DNA from: Pseudomonas reinekei
GTDB taxonomy: Bacteria; Pseudomonadota; Gammaproteobacteria; Pseudomonadales; Pseudomonadaceae
Reading direction: 5' to 3'
NCBI RefSeq assembly: GCF_001945365.1
Contig: NZ_MSTQ01000002.1
Coordinates: 124,001 to 188,000, forward strand
Length of the DNA stretch: 64,000 nucleotides
The position numbers and the translations under genes were made by a program. The notes beneath the pieces are model-generated. The model saw nothing but the letters and a program-made list of their open reading frames with translations. It was not told the origin of the DNA and made no database searches. Positions 1 through 9,304 of the stretch are shown in pieces (position 1 is the first letter of the stretch; the number at the start of each line of letters is the position of its first letter).

Positions 1-208
1 GGATGGCCGGGGCGCTGGGTTGCGTGCCTTGCATGCTGTTGGGATTGGCCCGGCGAATCGGACTGTTATACGGATTGTTGTTGCCGCTGTTCGGCAGGTT
101 CTGCGCCACCAGCAAGGGTGCACGAAGCGACGGAGCTTGCGCCTGGGCCAGGGGGCCAATTGTGGCACTCAAGGCCAACAGGATGAAGCCGAAGATGCAT
201 CTGTTCAT
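1..208 (-). CDS. Small secreted protein, 3' end beyond window edge
   Basis: The minus-strand frame opens with ATG at 208 and runs without a stop to base 1, so the C-terminus is missing. The first 69 residues show a clear signal peptide: MNR, a hydrophobic core (IFGFILLALSATIGPLA) and an AQA-type cleavage site near residue 24. The mature part is Asn/Pro/Gln-rich (SGNNNPYNSP, ANPNSMQG) with no recognised domain. It is divergent from ku, with about 190 bases between the two starts. I do not recognise a family; an exported or periplasmic location is inferred from the signal peptide only. Confidence 0.6.
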   Translation of the reverse strand, partial: MNRCIFGFILLALSATIGPLAQAQAPSLRAPLLVAQNLPNSGNNNPYNSPIRRANPNSMQGTQPSAPAI

Positions 209-398
209 GGGTTGCCTCTGGACGCGCGCGTGTAAGGACTTCGATAGCACGCTACGCCCCGGGTTCGGATTTGTTAACCAAAACCTCAACAGCAACATGT
301 AACACGAAGTTGATCTGCGGCCAGGGACGGGCTGCAGGCCATTGCAACTTTTGTTTGGGCCCCACGGTCACCTGATCATCACTCGCGAGTAGACGACC

Positions 399-1259
399 AT
401 GGCACGGGCAATCTGGAAAGGCGCGATCAGTTTCGGATTGGTGCACATACCTGTGGCGCTGGTCTCGGCAACGTCCTCCCAAGGGGTGGATTTCGACTGG
501 CTCGACAGCCGCACCATGGACCCGGTGGGCTACAAACGGGTCAACAAAGTCACCGGCAAGGAAGTGACCAAGGAGCACATCGTCAAAGGTGTCGCGTATG
601 AAAAAGGTCGATATGTCGTGCTCAGCGAAGAAGAAATCCGCTCGGCGCATCCGTTGTCGACGCAGACCATCGATATCTTTGCCTTTGTCGACGGCGACAA
701 CATTCCGCTGCAACACATCGATACCCCCTACTACCTGGCACCGGATAAGCGCGGCGGCAAGGTCTACGCGTTATTACGCGAGACCCTGACCAAAACCAAG
801 AAGGTCGCGCTGGCGCGCGTGGTGTTGCATACCCGCCAGTACCTCGCCGCTTTGATGCCATTGGACTCGGCCTTGGTGTTGGTCAAACTGCGCTGGCCGG
901 CTGAGGTCCGTAGTCTGGATGAGCTGGCGTTGGGTCCGGACGTCACCAAGGCGGAATTGACTAAAGGTGAATTGGACATGGCCAAGCGCCTGGTAGAGGA
1001 CATGAGCGCCGAATGGACACCGGAAGATTATCGCGACGGGTTTGAAGAGAAGATCATGGCGCTGGTGAACAAGAAGGCCCATGAAGGCAAGATCGAGGAT
1101 GTTGAGACGGATACCGGCGAAGAAGCTCGCAAGACAGCGGATGTCATTGATTTGACCGAATTGCTCAAACGCAGCCTGGGGGGCAAGAGCGCCGATAAGG
1201 CGCCGGCAAAACCCAAGGCGGCAAGTAAGCCGGCAGCGCGGAAAAAAGTCAGTAAGTGA
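399..1259 (+). CDS. ku: Ku protein, non-homologous end joining
   Basis: Bacterial Ku forms a homodimeric ring on double-strand DNA ends and recruits the LigD ligase. The 286-residue product begins MARAIWKGAISFGLVHIPV, the typical bacterial Ku opening, and the beta-barrel core fills about residues 5-190. The C-terminus (about 262-286) is a Lys/Ala/Pro-rich basic tail of the kind that contributes to DNA binding and ligase contact in other bacterial Ku proteins. Length fits the family (about 260-300). No ligD lies in this window, so the partner must be elsewhere. The gene ends just before a 21-bp hairpin that separates it from the convergent lpxO gene. Confidence 0.95.
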   Translation: MARAIWKGAISFGLVHIPVALVSATSSQGVDFDWLDSRTMDPVGYKRVNKVTGKEVTKEHIVKGVAYEKGRYVVLSEEEIRSAHPLSTQTIDIFAFVDGDNIPLQHIDTPYYLAPDKRGGKVYALLRETLTKTKKVALARVVLHTRQYLAALMPLDSALVLVKLRWPAEVRSLDELALGPDVTKAELTKGELDMAKRLVEDMSAEWTPEDYRDGFEEKIMALVNKKAHEGKIEDVETDTGEEARKTADVIDLTELLKRSLGGKSADKAPAKPKAASKPAARKKVSK

Positions 1260-1263
1260 TGTG

Positions 1264-1315
1264 TTGCAGTATTGGCGTCATCGCGGGCTTGCCTGCGATG
1301 ACGCCAATACTGCAA
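1264..1315. terminator. Perfect 21-bp hairpin between convergent ku and lpxO
   Basis: Arms 1264-1284 and 1295-1315 are exact reverse complements around a 10-base loop (gggcttgcct). The hairpin sits between two convergent stop codons, so it probably ends transcription in both directions. Its core (catcgcgggcttgcctgcgatg) resembles the dispersed palindromes seen elsewhere in this window, so it may be a REP-type element acting as terminator. Confidence 0.75.
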
Positions 1316-1324
1316 ACGAATGAA

Positions 1325-2236
1325 TCAGACCAGAACAAAAATCGCCAGCAACCCACCGAAGAACGCCCATTTCTGCAAGTAATAGAGCTTGCGATTACGC
1401 TTCTTCAGTTCCTTGCCACGCAAACGAATTTTGTAGATCTTGCCGAACAGACGGTTGATGCCACCCGTCTTGTCACCCGCCTCGTTCGGCGCACCGGCAG
1501 CCGACATCACCGTGCGGCTGAACCAGCCGTTGAACGCTGCCGCCCACCGATATTTCATCGGACGCTCGACATCGCAGAACAAAATGATGCGGTTCTGCTG
1601 CGTGGTGTTTTCGGCGTAATGAATGAAGGTCTCATCGAACATCACCGCTTCGCCATCACGCCAGTGGTAGCTCTCGCCATCGACGTTGATGTAGCAACCG
1701 GCATCGTTCGGGGTTTCCAGGCCCAGGTGATAGCGATAGGAACCGGCATACGGGTCACGGTGACGCACCAGTTTGGAGCCCGGCGGCAACTCGGCGAACA
1801 TGGCGGCCTTGATTGAGCCGATGCTTTGTACCAGCTCAGTGGTGCGCGGGCACAACTTCATGGCCGACGGGTGGCTGTCGCCGTACCACTTGAGGTAGAA
1901 ACGCTTCCAGCCGGTCTTGAAGAACGAGTTGAAGCCGACGTCGTCGTATTGGTTGGAACGCTTGATCTCGCCGGCCCGCAGCAGGTTCTGGCCTTCAGCG
2001 CGGATTTCTTCCCAATGGGTCTGCAAGGGGCTCAGATCCGGAAAGTCCGCCGGATTGAGGTAAGGCTTGTTAGGGATTTTCGAGAACATATAAAGGAAGC
2101 AATTGATCGGTGCCAGAAACGTCGAGTGATCACTCAATTGGCGACCCAGCTTGTGGCGCACGCGACCGCGCAGGTGGACATACGCGATGGAGACTACATA
2201 AATAGCGGCAATGATCAGTTTCACGGAAATCGTCAC
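1325..2236 (-). CDS. lpxO: LpxO-type lipid A Fe(II)/2-oxoglutarate hydroxylase
   Basis: Aspartyl/asparaginyl beta-hydroxylase-family enzyme; LpxO homologues add a 2-hydroxyl to a secondary acyl chain of lipid A at the inner membrane. The 303-residue product has hydrophobic segments at both ends (about 5-20 and 286-303). The iron-binding set is visible: H159-x-D161 in VRHRDPYAGSYRYHLGL, the distal H206 in FDETFIHYAEN, and R216 as likely 2-oxoglutarate ligand. The frame starts with GTG at 2236; the Shine-Dalgarno is weak. P. aeruginosa has two LpxO paralogues, so the acyl-chain specificity of this copy cannot be read from sequence. It is divergent from the ABC-F gene. Confidence 0.85.
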   Translation of the reverse strand: MTISVKLIIAAIYVVSIAYVHLRGRVRHKLGRQLSDHSTFLAPINCFLYMFSKIPNKPYLNPADFPDLSPLQTHWEEIRAEGQNLLRAGEIKRSNQYDDVGFNSFFKTGWKRFYLKWYGDSHPSAMKLCPRTTELVQSIGSIKAAMFAELPPGSKLVRHRDPYAGSYRYHLGLETPNDAGCYINVDGESYHWRDGEAVMFDETFIHYAENTTQQNRIILFCDVERPMKYRWAAAFNGWFSRTVMSAAGAPNEAGDKTGGINRLFGKIYKIRLRGKELKKRNRKLYYLQKWAFFGGLLAIFVLV

Positions 2237-2616
2237 ACGTCAGAAGTGAACAAACTGCGCCCCCTGCCAGCCATCGGCCCTCGGGTCTTGTGCAGCGTCT
2301 GAATTCGAAACAACAGCTCCACTGGCCCTCGTTCGAGCCAGGCCGTATGTCGGCCTCGGTGAAAGGTGGCATTTTAGCCACACTTTGTAACCAATAGTTA
2401 ACCTATAACAGTGAAAATCTGTGCGCGGCTACCGTCAAAGCGACGGTATGGCCTCATTACCCTATCGTTTGAAGTGCCAGACCAGTACAATCGCCGCCAA
2501 ACTTTACGCGCCACCTCGTTGATGACGGAAAAAACCCGTTTCAGCGCACTTTGACTCGGGTCAAGCGCGGTCCAGCCGCCACCCTGGCTACTCTGAATGC
2601 TTCGCAGGAAAAACCT
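2237..2616. other. 380-base divergent intergenic region, lpxO / ABC-F gene
   Basis: Holds the promoters of two divergent genes. It is locally AT-richer around 2371-2420 (caccaatagttaacctataacagtg type sequence). I see no convincing conserved gene; the frames crossing it are shadows. The upstream TTG at 2551 is an in-frame alternative start of the ABC-F gene but lacks a ribosome binding site. Confidence 0.5.
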
Positions 2617-4203
2617 TTGATCTCTACAGCTAACATCACGATGCAGTTCGGCGCCAAGCCGCTATTCGAAAACGTTTCGGTCAAATTCGGCGCGGGCAAC
2701 CGCTACGGTCTGATCGGCGCCAACGGTTGTGGCAAGTCGACCTTCATGAAAATCCTCGGTAGCGATCTTGATCCATCCGGTGGCCAGGTCATGCTTGAGC
2801 CGAACGTGCGCCTGGGTAAATTGCGCCAGGATCAGTTCGCCTACGAAGAGTTCACCGTGATCGACACCGTGATCATGGGTCACGAAGAGCTGTGGAAGGT
2901 CAAGGCCGAGCGCGACCGCATTTATTCGCTGCCGGAAATGACCGAAGAAGACGGCATGGCCGTCGCCGAACTGGAAACCGAATTCGCCGAAATGGACGGT
3001 TACACCGCTGAGTCCCGTGCTGGCGAACTGTTGCTGGGACTGGGTATCGGCATCGAGCAGCATTTCGGTCCGATGAGTGAAGTTTCCCCAGGCTGGAAAC
3101 TGCGTGTCTTGCTGGCCCAGGCGCTGTTCTCCGATCCTGAAGTGCTGTTGCTCGACGAACCGACCAACCACTTGGACATCAACACCATCCGCTGGCTGGA
3201 AAACGTGCTGACCCAGCGCTCCAGCTTGATGATCATCATCTCTCACGACCGTCACTTCCTGAACAGCGTGTGCACCCACATGGCTGACCTGGATTACGGC
3301 GAGCTGCGCCTGTTCCCGGGCAACTACGACGAGTACATGACCGTGGCGACCCAGTCCCGCGAGCAACTGCTGTCGGACAACGCCAAGAAGAAAGCGCAAA
3401 TTTCCGAGCTGCAATCGTTCGTCAGCCGCTTTTCGGCCAACGCCTCGAAAGCCAAGCAGGCCACCTCCCGCGCCAAGGCCATCGACAAGATCCAGCTGGC
3501 CGAGGTCAAGCCTTCTAGCCGTGTGAGCCCGTTCATCCGTTTCGAGCAAAACAAGAAGCTGCACCGTCAGGCGGTCATCGTCGAGCGCATGGCCAAGGGC
3601 TTCGACGGCAAGACCCTGTTCAAGGACTTCAGTTTCCAGGTTGAAGCTGGCGAGCGCGTGGCGATCATCGGCCCGAACGGTATCGGTAAAACCACCCTGC
3701 TGCGCACCCTGGTCAACGAACTGACACCGGATGCCGGTAGCGTCAAGTGGACCGACGCCGCTGAGCTGGGCTATTACGCCCAGGATCACGCGCACGATTT
3801 CGAAGACGACGTGACGCTGTTCGACTGGATGGGTCAGTGGACCCAGGGCGAGCAGATGATTCGCGGTACTTTGGGGCGCATGCTGTTCTCCAACGACGAG
3901 ATCCTCAAGTCGGTCAAGGTCATCTCCGGTGGTGAGCAAGGTCGCATGCTGTTCGGCAAGCTGATCCTGCAAAAGCCGAACGTGTTGATCATGGACGAAC
4001 CGACCAACCACTTGGACATGGAATCCATCGAGGCGCTGAACCTGGCGCTGGAAAACTATCCGGGCACGCTGATCTTCGTCAGCCACGACCGTGAATTCGT
4101 ATCGTCCCTGGCCACTCGCATCATCGAGCTGAGCCCGAACGGCGTGACCGACTTCAGCGGCACTTACGACGATTACCTGCGTAGCCAGGGTGTGGTGTTC
4201 TAA
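2617..4203 (+). CDS. ABC-F family ATPase, YbiT type
   Basis: ABC-F proteins are soluble, have twin ATPase domains and act on the ribosome rather than in transport. With the chosen TTG start the product is 528 residues, matching E. coli YbiT (about 530). Walker A is GANGCGKS at 34-41 and the second is GPNGIGKT in the C-terminal half; both halves carry Walker B plus [11 protein letters not shown] or [11 protein letters not shown]. The first signature reads [12 protein letters not shown] instead of LSGGQ, as in YbiT, and the second is ISGGEQGR. The TTG at 2617 is preceded by AGGA at a good distance; the frame is open upstream to TTG 2551. A strong terminator follows the stop. Confidence 0.9.
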   Translation: MISTANITMQFGAKPLFENVSVKFGAGNRYGLIGANGCGKSTFMKILGSDLDPSGGQVMLEPNVRLGKLRQDQFAYEEFTVIDTVIMGHEELWKVKAERDRIYSLPEMTEEDGMAVAELETEFAEMDGYTAESRAGELLLGLGIGIEQHFGPMSEVSPGWKLRVLLAQALFSDPEVLLLDEPTNHLDINTIRWLENVLTQRSSLMIIISHDRHFLNSVCTHMADLDYGELRLFPGNYDEYMTVATQSREQLLSDNAKKKAQISELQSFVSRFSANASKAKQATSRAKAIDKIQLAEVKPSSRVSPFIRFEQNKKLHRQAVIVERMAKGFDGKTLFKDFSFQVEAGERVAIIGPNGIGKTTLLRTLVNELTPDAGSVKWTDAAELGYYAQDHAHDFEDDVTLFDWMGQWTQGEQMIRGTLGRMLFSNDEILKSVKVISGGEQGRMLFGKLILQKPNVLIMDEPTNHLDMESIEALNLALENYPGTLIFVSHDREFVSSLATRIIELSPNGVTDFSGTYDDYLRSQGVVF

Positions 4204-4237
4204 GGCAGCTCAAACTGTTAGCTAAGCGCGTCAAATT

Positions 4238-4267
4238 AAAAGCCCTGTCTGTGTGACGGGGCTTTTT
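4238..4267 (+). terminator. Intrinsic terminator of the ABC-F gene
   Basis: Arms 4238-4249 and 4255-4266 (aaaagccctgtc / gacggggctttt) pair over 12 bp with one G-T wobble around a 5-base loop and run into a T tract. Confidence 0.9.
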
Positions 4268-4423
4268 GCATTTCATGGCAGTTTTTTTCCGCGGTGCCGA
4301 ACCATCGCCAGCAGGCCTTCAGGGACGCAGGAAATGCCCGATCACATTAGTTAGCCTGCTTTCTTTTATCCCGCACCCAAGCCATCATGCAGTTCTCCCA
4401 CCGCCGCCCGCGAAAAAGCCCTC

Positions 4424-5611
4424 ATGTCTGCGCAGCAACAGCCAACGCAAAGCTCCATGGCGATCACCCTGCAGATCGTCTCCATCGTTTTCTATACCTT
4501 TATTGCCTTCCTCTGCATCGGCTTGCCGATCGCGGTGTTGCCCGGCTATGTCCATGAACAGCTGGGTTTCAGCGCCGTTGTCGCCGGGCTGACCATCGGC
4601 TCCCAGTACCTGGCCACCCTGCTCAGCCGGCCCATGGCCGGGCGCATGTCCGACAACATCGGCACCAAGCGCGCCATCGTTTACGGGTTGATCGGGATTG
4701 TGCTGAGCGGAGGTTTGACCTTGTTGTCGACCCTGCTGCAAAGCCTTCCATTATTGAGCCTGTTGATCCTGATTGCCGGGCGCTTGCTGCTGGGGATCGC
4801 CCAAGGCCTGATCGGCGTCGGCACCATCAGTTGGTGCATGGGCCAGGTGGGCGCCGAACACACGGCGCGGTCCATCTCCTGGAACGGTATCGCCTCCTAC
4901 GGCGCCATCGCCATTGGCGCGCCGCTGGGCGTGGTGATGGTCGGGCAACTGGGCTTTACCAGTCTCGGGATCGCGCTTAGTGCGCTGGCGATGATGGCGT
5001 TGCTGTTAATCCGCAACAAACCGTCGGTGCCTGTGGTGCGCGGTGAACGCTTGCCGTTCTGGGCAGTGTTCGGACGCATCGCGCCCTTTGGTGCGAGCCT
5101 GAGTCTGGCGTCCATCGGCTATGGCACCCTGACCACCTTTATCACCTTGTATTACGTCAACCGTGGCTGGAGCGGCGCGGCTTACTGCCTGACCGTTTTT
5201 GGTGTGTGTTTCATTCTGGCGCGGTTGATGTTCATTTCCAGCATCAGCCGTTTTGGCGGGTTCAGCTCGGCCATCGCCTGCATGACCATTGAAACGGTGG
5301 GCCTGGTACTGCTGTGGCTGGCGCCTTCGACCGGTTATGCCTTGATCGGCGCAGGCCTGACGGGGTTTGGCCTGTCGCTGGTGTACCCGGCGCTGGGGGT
5401 GGAAGCGATCAAGCAGGTGCCCAACTCCAGCCGTGGCGCAGGCTTGAGCGCTTATGCGGTGTTCTTCGATCTGGCACTGGCCATCGCCGGCCCGCTGATG
5501 GGGGCGGTGGCGCTGAACCTGGGGTATGGGTGGATTTTCTTCAGTGCGGCGCTGTTGTCGGTGGCCGGGTTGGGGCTGACATTGCTGCTCAAGCACCGAT
5601 CCATGACCTGA
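4424..5611 (+). CDS. MFS transporter, YhhS/YfcJ-like
   Basis: Twelve-helix major facilitator protein of 395 residues in the inner membrane. Hydrophobic segments run evenly from about residue 15 to 390. The loop between helices 2 and 3 has the MFS motif (SRPMAGRMSDNIGTKRA, about 68-84), and GRLLLGIAQGLIGVGT follows near helix 4. The family resembles E. coli YhhS/YfcJ drug- or sugar-efflux-like carriers; the substrate is unknown. The gene stands alone, ends about 30 bases before the convergent hydrolase gene, and has only a weak Shine-Dalgarno. Confidence 0.8.
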   Translation: MSAQQQPTQSSMAITLQIVSIVFYTFIAFLCIGLPIAVLPGYVHEQLGFSAVVAGLTIGSQYLATLLSRPMAGRMSDNIGTKRAIVYGLIGIVLSGGLTLLSTLLQSLPLLSLLILIAGRLLLGIAQGLIGVGTISWCMGQVGAEHTARSISWNGIASYGAIAIGAPLGVVMVGQLGFTSLGIALSALAMMALLLIRNKPSVPVVRGERLPFWAVFGRIAPFGASLSLASIGYGTLTTFITLYYVNRGWSGAAYCLTVFGVCFILARLMFISSISRFGGFSSAIACMTIETVGLVLLWLAPSTGYALIGAGLTGFGLSLVYPALGVEAIKQVPNSSRGAGLSAYAVFFDLALAIAGPLMGAVALNLGYGWIFFSAALLSVAGLGLTLLLKHRSMT

Positions 5612-5641
5612 CGCGGCTCCTCCTGAAGGGGATATAGGCGG

Positions 5642-6679
5642 TTATTGATCCGCCGTCTGCATCCCGGCCCGTGTCGCTTTGCCCAACGTACGCGAGAAGA
5701 AGCGCCCCGCTTCGGAAATCAGATTGCGGTGAATGTCTTCGCGGTCGACGCCGTCGGCATCGGTACAAAGGGCCGGCATGATCGCGATCTGTTCGTCGTT
5801 GCAAGGCGCCATGAACACGAAGTGCCCGGCCCCCGCCAGTAACTTGAAGTCCGGAGCGACAGGCAGTTTGCGCGCCAGTGCAGCAGCGTTTTTGTCGAAG
5901 GCCACTAACTTGTCGCCGTCACCGCTGTAGAGCAGCACCGGCACATGCACATCGGCCAAGGTGTGCCGGCCAAACTTCAGACTCAGCGGCGCCATCAACA
6001 GCAAGGCATGGACGCGTGGGTCAGCCACCGGCTGCAAATCATCGCGGTCAACAATTAACTCACCTTGCGTGTTGCAGGCATCGCGGTCATCCGGGCGCTC
6101 CTGGCAGTAACGGCGCAGACGGTCCAGATCCGGCGTCGCACCGGACAGGATCAACGCCGTCTCCCCGCCCGCTGAATAGCCGATGACACCCACCTGATCG
6201 GCATTCACAAACGGCGCCAGCATGCGGTCGCCCAGGGTTGCGGTAATGGCTTCAGAAATCTGGATCGGCCGACCGTACAGGTTGCTCAAGGTGCCGAGCC
6301 GACTGTGGTCCTTGGAGTTGTCCCCGGGATGAATCACCGCCACCACCACGAACCCCTTGCGAGCCAGCGATGTGGCGAGGTCATGCAGGGCCAGCGGGGT
6401 GCCGGTGTTGCCGTGGGAGAGCATCAACATCGGGAAACGACCCATGGCGACTTTGCTGTCTTCACCGGCCTCGACCCTATAGCCCTCCAACGTGCTGGAG
6501 TGCTCTTTGTCGCTGGAGGGATAAAAAGCGATGGCACGCATCGGTTGCAAATCGAGCGGGTCGAGAAAACTCATCTCGTGATAACCGACGCTCCAGTGAG
6601 GATGCGGCGCGGGGGCGGCGTGCACCAAATTCAGGCTGCCGAACAGGCATATCAGTAAGGCTGCACATAGACGCATCAT
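5642..6679 (-). CDS. Secreted alpha/beta hydrolase (dienelactone/PAF-acetylhydrolase-like)
   Basis: From the ATG at 6679 the product is 345 residues and starts with a signal peptide ending near HAA. An in-frame GTG four codons upstream is possible but less likely. The hydrolase fold shows an oxyanion-type SHGNTG, the nucleophile elbow GYSAGG (Ser about 169), a candidate acid in SGDGDK and the catalytic His in GAGHFVFM (about 286). The context gives no substrate: convergent with the MFS gene and upstream of azoR. A periplasmic esterase or lipase-like role is inferred. Confidence 0.75.
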   Translation of the reverse strand: MMRLCAALLICLFGSLNLVHAAPAPHPHWSVGYHEMSFLDPLDLQPMRAIAFYPSSDKEHSSTLEGYRVEAGEDSKVAMGRFPMLMLSHGNTGTPLALHDLATSLARKGFVVVAVIHPGDNSKDHSRLGTLSNLYGRPIQISEAITATLGDRMLAPFVNADQVGVIGYSAGGETALILSGATPDLDRLRRYCQERPDDRDACNTQGELIVDRDDLQPVADPRVHALLLMAPLSLKFGRHTLADVHVPVLLYSGDGDKLVAFDKNAAALARKLPVAPDFKLLAGAGHFVFMAPCNDEQIAIMPALCTDADGVDREDIHRNLISEAGRFFSRTLGKATRAGMQTADQ

Positions 6680-6760
6680 GGGATGCCCCACCTTGTTACC
6701 GGACCATTGATGTAACCCATGACTGCATATCTTGGGCCACTATCTGAAACGACCAGAAAC

Positions 6761-6808
6761 AAAAAACTCCGCATCTGGCACTTGCGTATCCAGAATACAG
6801 AGTTTTTT
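6761..6808 (-). terminator. Imperfect hairpin 3' of azoR
   Basis: aaaaaactc (from 6761) and gagtttttt (to 6808) form the base of an imperfect hairpin with ctgg/ccag inside. Read on the minus strand it follows the azoR stop and ends in a U run. The stem has mismatches, so efficiency is uncertain. Confidence 0.55.
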
Positions 6809-6846
6809 TGGTTTTACCTGAACGGCTTGACGCTTTTACGCAAGCC

Positions 6847-7458
6847 TTACGCTGCGGCGAACAGTTGCTCGCTGATTTGCGTCTGCGCGTCGCTCATGGC
6901 TTTGGTGCGCACTTCGTCACCGTAGGCCAGGCCGTGGGCGCGAACGAATTCGATATCAGTGATACCGATGAAGCCAAACAACACTTTCAAGTAGTCTTCG
7001 TGGGCAACACCAGTCGCTTGGCCAGCGTGCAGACCGCCGGAGGTCGAAACGATCACCACTTTCTTGCCACCGCACAGGCCTTCCGGGCCAGCTTCGGTAT
7101 AGCGGAAAGTCTGACCGGCAACGGCGATGCGGTCGATCCAGGCCTTGAGTTGGGTTGGAATGGTGAAGTTGTACATCGGCGCGGCAATAACCACGGCGTC
7201 GGCGGCAAGGAATTCAGCCAGGGTCTGGGCGCTCAGCTCGGCTTCGTGCTGTTGTGCAGCGTTGCGCAGCTCGGCGGTGGTGCCGGCGGCAACCAGGGTG
7301 TTAGCGGAGAAGTGGCTGATGGCGTCAGCGGCCAGGTCACGGTAAGTCACCACAGCCGATGGTTCGGCTGTTTGCCAGGCTTTGACCACTTCGCCACTCA
7401 GCAAACGGGATGCCGAGTTGTCACCAAGAATGCTCGAGTCGATATGCAGCAGTTTCAT
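6847..7458 (-). CDS. azoR: FMN-dependent NADH-azoreductase
   Basis: Flavodoxin-fold enzyme reducing azo bonds and quinones with NADH. The start at 7458 ([20 protein letters not shown]) has GGAG 6-8 bases upstream and gives 203 residues, matching AzoR (about 200). The FMN-contact stretch [16 protein letters not shown] is at 94-109 and a second flavin loop ([10 protein letters not shown]) at 138-147. A divergent LysR gene starts 132 bases away, the usual arrangement for substrate- or redox-responsive control. Pseudomonads carry several azoR paralogues; which one this is cannot be told. Confidence 0.9.
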   Translation of the reverse strand: MKLLHIDSSILGDNSASRLLSGEVVKAWQTAEPSAVVTYRDLAADAISHFSANTLVAAGTTAELRNAAQQHEAELSAQTLAEFLAADAVVIAAPMYNFTIPTQLKAWIDRIAVAGQTFRYTEAGPEGLCGGKKVVIVSTSGGLHAGQATGVAHEDYLKVLFGFIGITDIEFVRAHGLAYGDEVRTKAMSDAQTQISEQLFAAA

Positions 7459-7590
7459 GTGGGATCTCCAGGTGAGGATCGCCCACAAGGGCGATCAGAT
7501 GGGGACCATCCTACAGATGAAACCAATGGCTGATTAGCATGCAACAATGCGATAGTTTGTCTCACTGATAGAACGATCTGGAAGACGCCC

Positions 7591-8499
7591 ATGCAAGACC
7601 TCAATGACCTTTATTACTTTGCCAAAGTCGTGGAGGCAGGCGGCTTCGCAGCGGCCGGGCGCTTACTGGGGATTCCCAAGTCGCGGCTGTCGCGGCGCAT
7701 AGCCGAACTGGAGGAGCGTCTTGGCGCGCGTCTGCTGCAACGCACCACCCGCCAGCTCAAGCTGACGGCCGTGGGTGAGCGCTACCTGCGGCATTGCCAG
7801 GCGATGCTGCTGGAAGCCGAAATGGCTGATGAAGCCGTGGCCAGCATGTCCAGCGAACCACGCGGTCGCTTGCGGGTGTCGTCTCCCGTCGGATTGGCCC
7901 ACGAAATGCTGCCGGGGGTGATCAGCAGTTTTCTGGAGAAATATCCGCAAGTACAACTGGAGGTGATGCTGGTCAACCGTCGCGTCGATCTGGTGACCGA
8001 GGGCGTCGATGTTGCTTTGCGCGTGCGTGAACCGGGCGACGAAGACCCGTTGCTGGTAACCCGAAGACTCCGTCAGGCACAGATGCTGATGGTGGCCAGC
8101 CCCGCGTTCCTAAAGGGGCATGACATCAATCACCCGGATGACCTGGAAAGCCTTCCCGTGCTCGGCGCCCTCGAGCCCGATCGAATGGTGCACATTCGTC
8201 TGGTCGACCGCCAGGGCAAGCATCATGACCTGGCCCTTGAAGCGCGATTGGGCATAGACGACTTCATCGTGCGCAAGACTTGCGCCCTCGCCGGCCAGGG
8301 CTTCACCACTTTGCCCATGATGTACTGCGAACAAGAATTGGCAAACGGCTCGCTGGTGCAGTTGCTGCCAGAATGGTCGTTGCCGGGTGGCTGGCTGCAA
8401 GCGGTCTATCCTCATCGACGCGGCGTGATGCCGGCCGTGCGCGCCTGGCTCGACCATCTGATTGAAACATTCAATGCCTGTGGGGATCGTTTGATATGA
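7591..8499 (+). CDS. LysR-family regulator divergent from azoR
   Basis: 302-residue LysR-type transcription factor. The winged helix-turn-helix fills residues 1-60 (DLYYFAKVVEAGGFAAAGRLL... SRRIAELEERLGARLLQRTTR) and is followed by the linker helix and a periplasmic-binding-like effector domain (about 90-295). It most likely controls azoR across the shared 132-base intergenic region and itself. Its stop overlaps the start of the MmcQ/YjbR gene (ATGA), implying coupled translation. The effector is unknown. Confidence 0.85.
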   Translation: MQDLNDLYYFAKVVEAGGFAAAGRLLGIPKSRLSRRIAELEERLGARLLQRTTRQLKLTAVGERYLRHCQAMLLEAEMADEAVASMSSEPRGRLRVSSPVGLAHEMLPGVISSFLEKYPQVQLEVMLVNRRVDLVTEGVDVALRVREPGDEDPLLVTRRLRQAQMLMVASPAFLKGHDINHPDDLESLPVLGALEPDRMVHIRLVDRQGKHHDLALEARLGIDDFIVRKTCALAGQGFTTLPMMYCEQELANGSLVQLLPEWSLPGGWLQAVYPHRRGVMPAVRAWLDHLIETFNACGDRLI

Positions 8500-8855
8500 A
8501 GGCTGGACGCATGAGCGAAGCGCAGGTCGCGGCATTCTGTCTGGCATTGCCGGGCGCGCGGGAGGATTACAAATGGGGCGGTGTGCGGGTATTTTCGATT
8601 GCCGGGAACAAGATGTTCGCCTTGCAGAACCTGCGGGGGGAGTCCTTGGCGTTCAAGGTCGACAAGGATTTGTTTCTTGGTCATTGCGACCGTCCAGGCA
8701 TTCACCCGGCGCCTTATCTGGCGCGCGCCCAGTGGATCATCATGAACACGCCCTACCCGTTGGGTGCCGAGGAACTGCAAGGGCTGCTGCAACGCTCCCA
8801 CCAACTGGTGGTCAGCAAATTGCCCAAGCGGACCCAGGTCGGATTGTTGCTGTAG
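8496..8855 (+). CDS. MmcQ/YjbR family protein
   Basis: 119-residue protein of the MmcQ/YjbR fold, a small alpha/beta domain often annotated as DNA-binding-like but of unknown biochemical function. Family features include the N-terminal FCLALPGAREDYKWGG, the beta strands VFSIAGNKMFAL and SLAFKVDKD, and WIIMN near residue 77. The ATG overlaps the LysR stop by four bases. The stop codon lies inside the left arm of a hairpin that separates it from the convergent DUF1294 gene. Confidence 0.8.
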   Translation: MKAGRMSEAQVAAFCLALPGAREDYKWGGVRVFSIAGNKMFALQNLRGESLAFKVDKDLFLGHCDRPGIHPAPYLARAQWIIMNTPYPLGAEELQGLLQRSHQLVVSKLPKRTQVGLLL

Positions 8856-8873
8856 GAGCAGGCTCGCTCCTAC
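8852..8873. terminator. Short palindrome between convergent genes
   Basis: gtaggagc (8852-8859) pairs exactly with gctcctac (8866-8873) around aggctc. It matches the GTAGGAGCGAGC-type palindromes scattered in fluorescent pseudomonads and overlaps the stop of the MmcQ/YjbR gene. Confidence 0.6.
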
Positions 8874-8875
8874 CG

Positions 8876-9304
8876 TTAGAACAGCGCGAACAAGTGGGCG
8901 CCAAGAAAGAGCATGTCGATCCAGAACACCTGGTGCAGCAGCACGATGAACCAGAACACCACCTGAAACGAAACCTTGCGCGTCTTGTGCCGAAACACCT
9001 GCTGGGCCAGCAATGCGCCCGGCCAGCCTCCAGCGAACTCCAACGCATGCAGCACGTTTTCCGGAGTGCGCCACTGCTCGGCGCGGGCCTTGCGCTTGTC
9101 GCTCCAATACAGCAAAAACGCCAGCACACTGACGATGCCATAGGCCGCCAGAGGAATCATCGACACCCCTTGCAACCATAACGACATCGAACCAGACAGT
9201 GGCAGCGCACACAGGATCGCAAACACCAACCATTTCAAGCGCAGGTTTTGAACCCCGCCACCGGATGGACGGCCGCCGTTGTTGCGTGCGCTGGAATCAC
9301 TCAT
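8876..9304 (-). CDS. DUF1294 membrane protein
   Basis: 142-residue protein with three or four membrane segments (about 24-42, 47-66, 108-128). The DUF1294 hallmarks are visible: [17 protein letters not shown] (about 67-83) followed by [18 protein letters not shown] and the basic [11 protein letters not shown]. Many DUF1294 proteins have an N-terminal cold-shock domain; this one instead has a short Ser/Gly-rich tail. Its ATG overlaps the TGA of uppP (ATGA), so it is probably co-translated with it. Confidence 0.8.
   Translation of the reverse strand: MSDSSARNNGGRPSGGGVQNLRLKWLVFAILCALPLSGSMSLWLQGVSMIPLAAYGIVSVLAFLLYWSDKRKARAEQWRTPENVLHALEFAGGWPGALLAQQVFRHKTRKVSFQVVFWFIVLLHQVFWIDMLFLGAHLFALF

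Noticed and set aside
2551..2616. TTG at 2551 as start of the ABC-F gene
   Set aside because: No ribosome binding site, and the added 22 residues are absent from the YbiT family; TTG 2617 has AGGA and gives the family length.
2662..4086. 474-codon minus-strand frame across the ABC-F gene
   Set aside because: Antisense shadow of a well-conserved ATPase gene; composition is His/Val/Gln-rich as expected from the reversed codon pattern of high-GC DNA.
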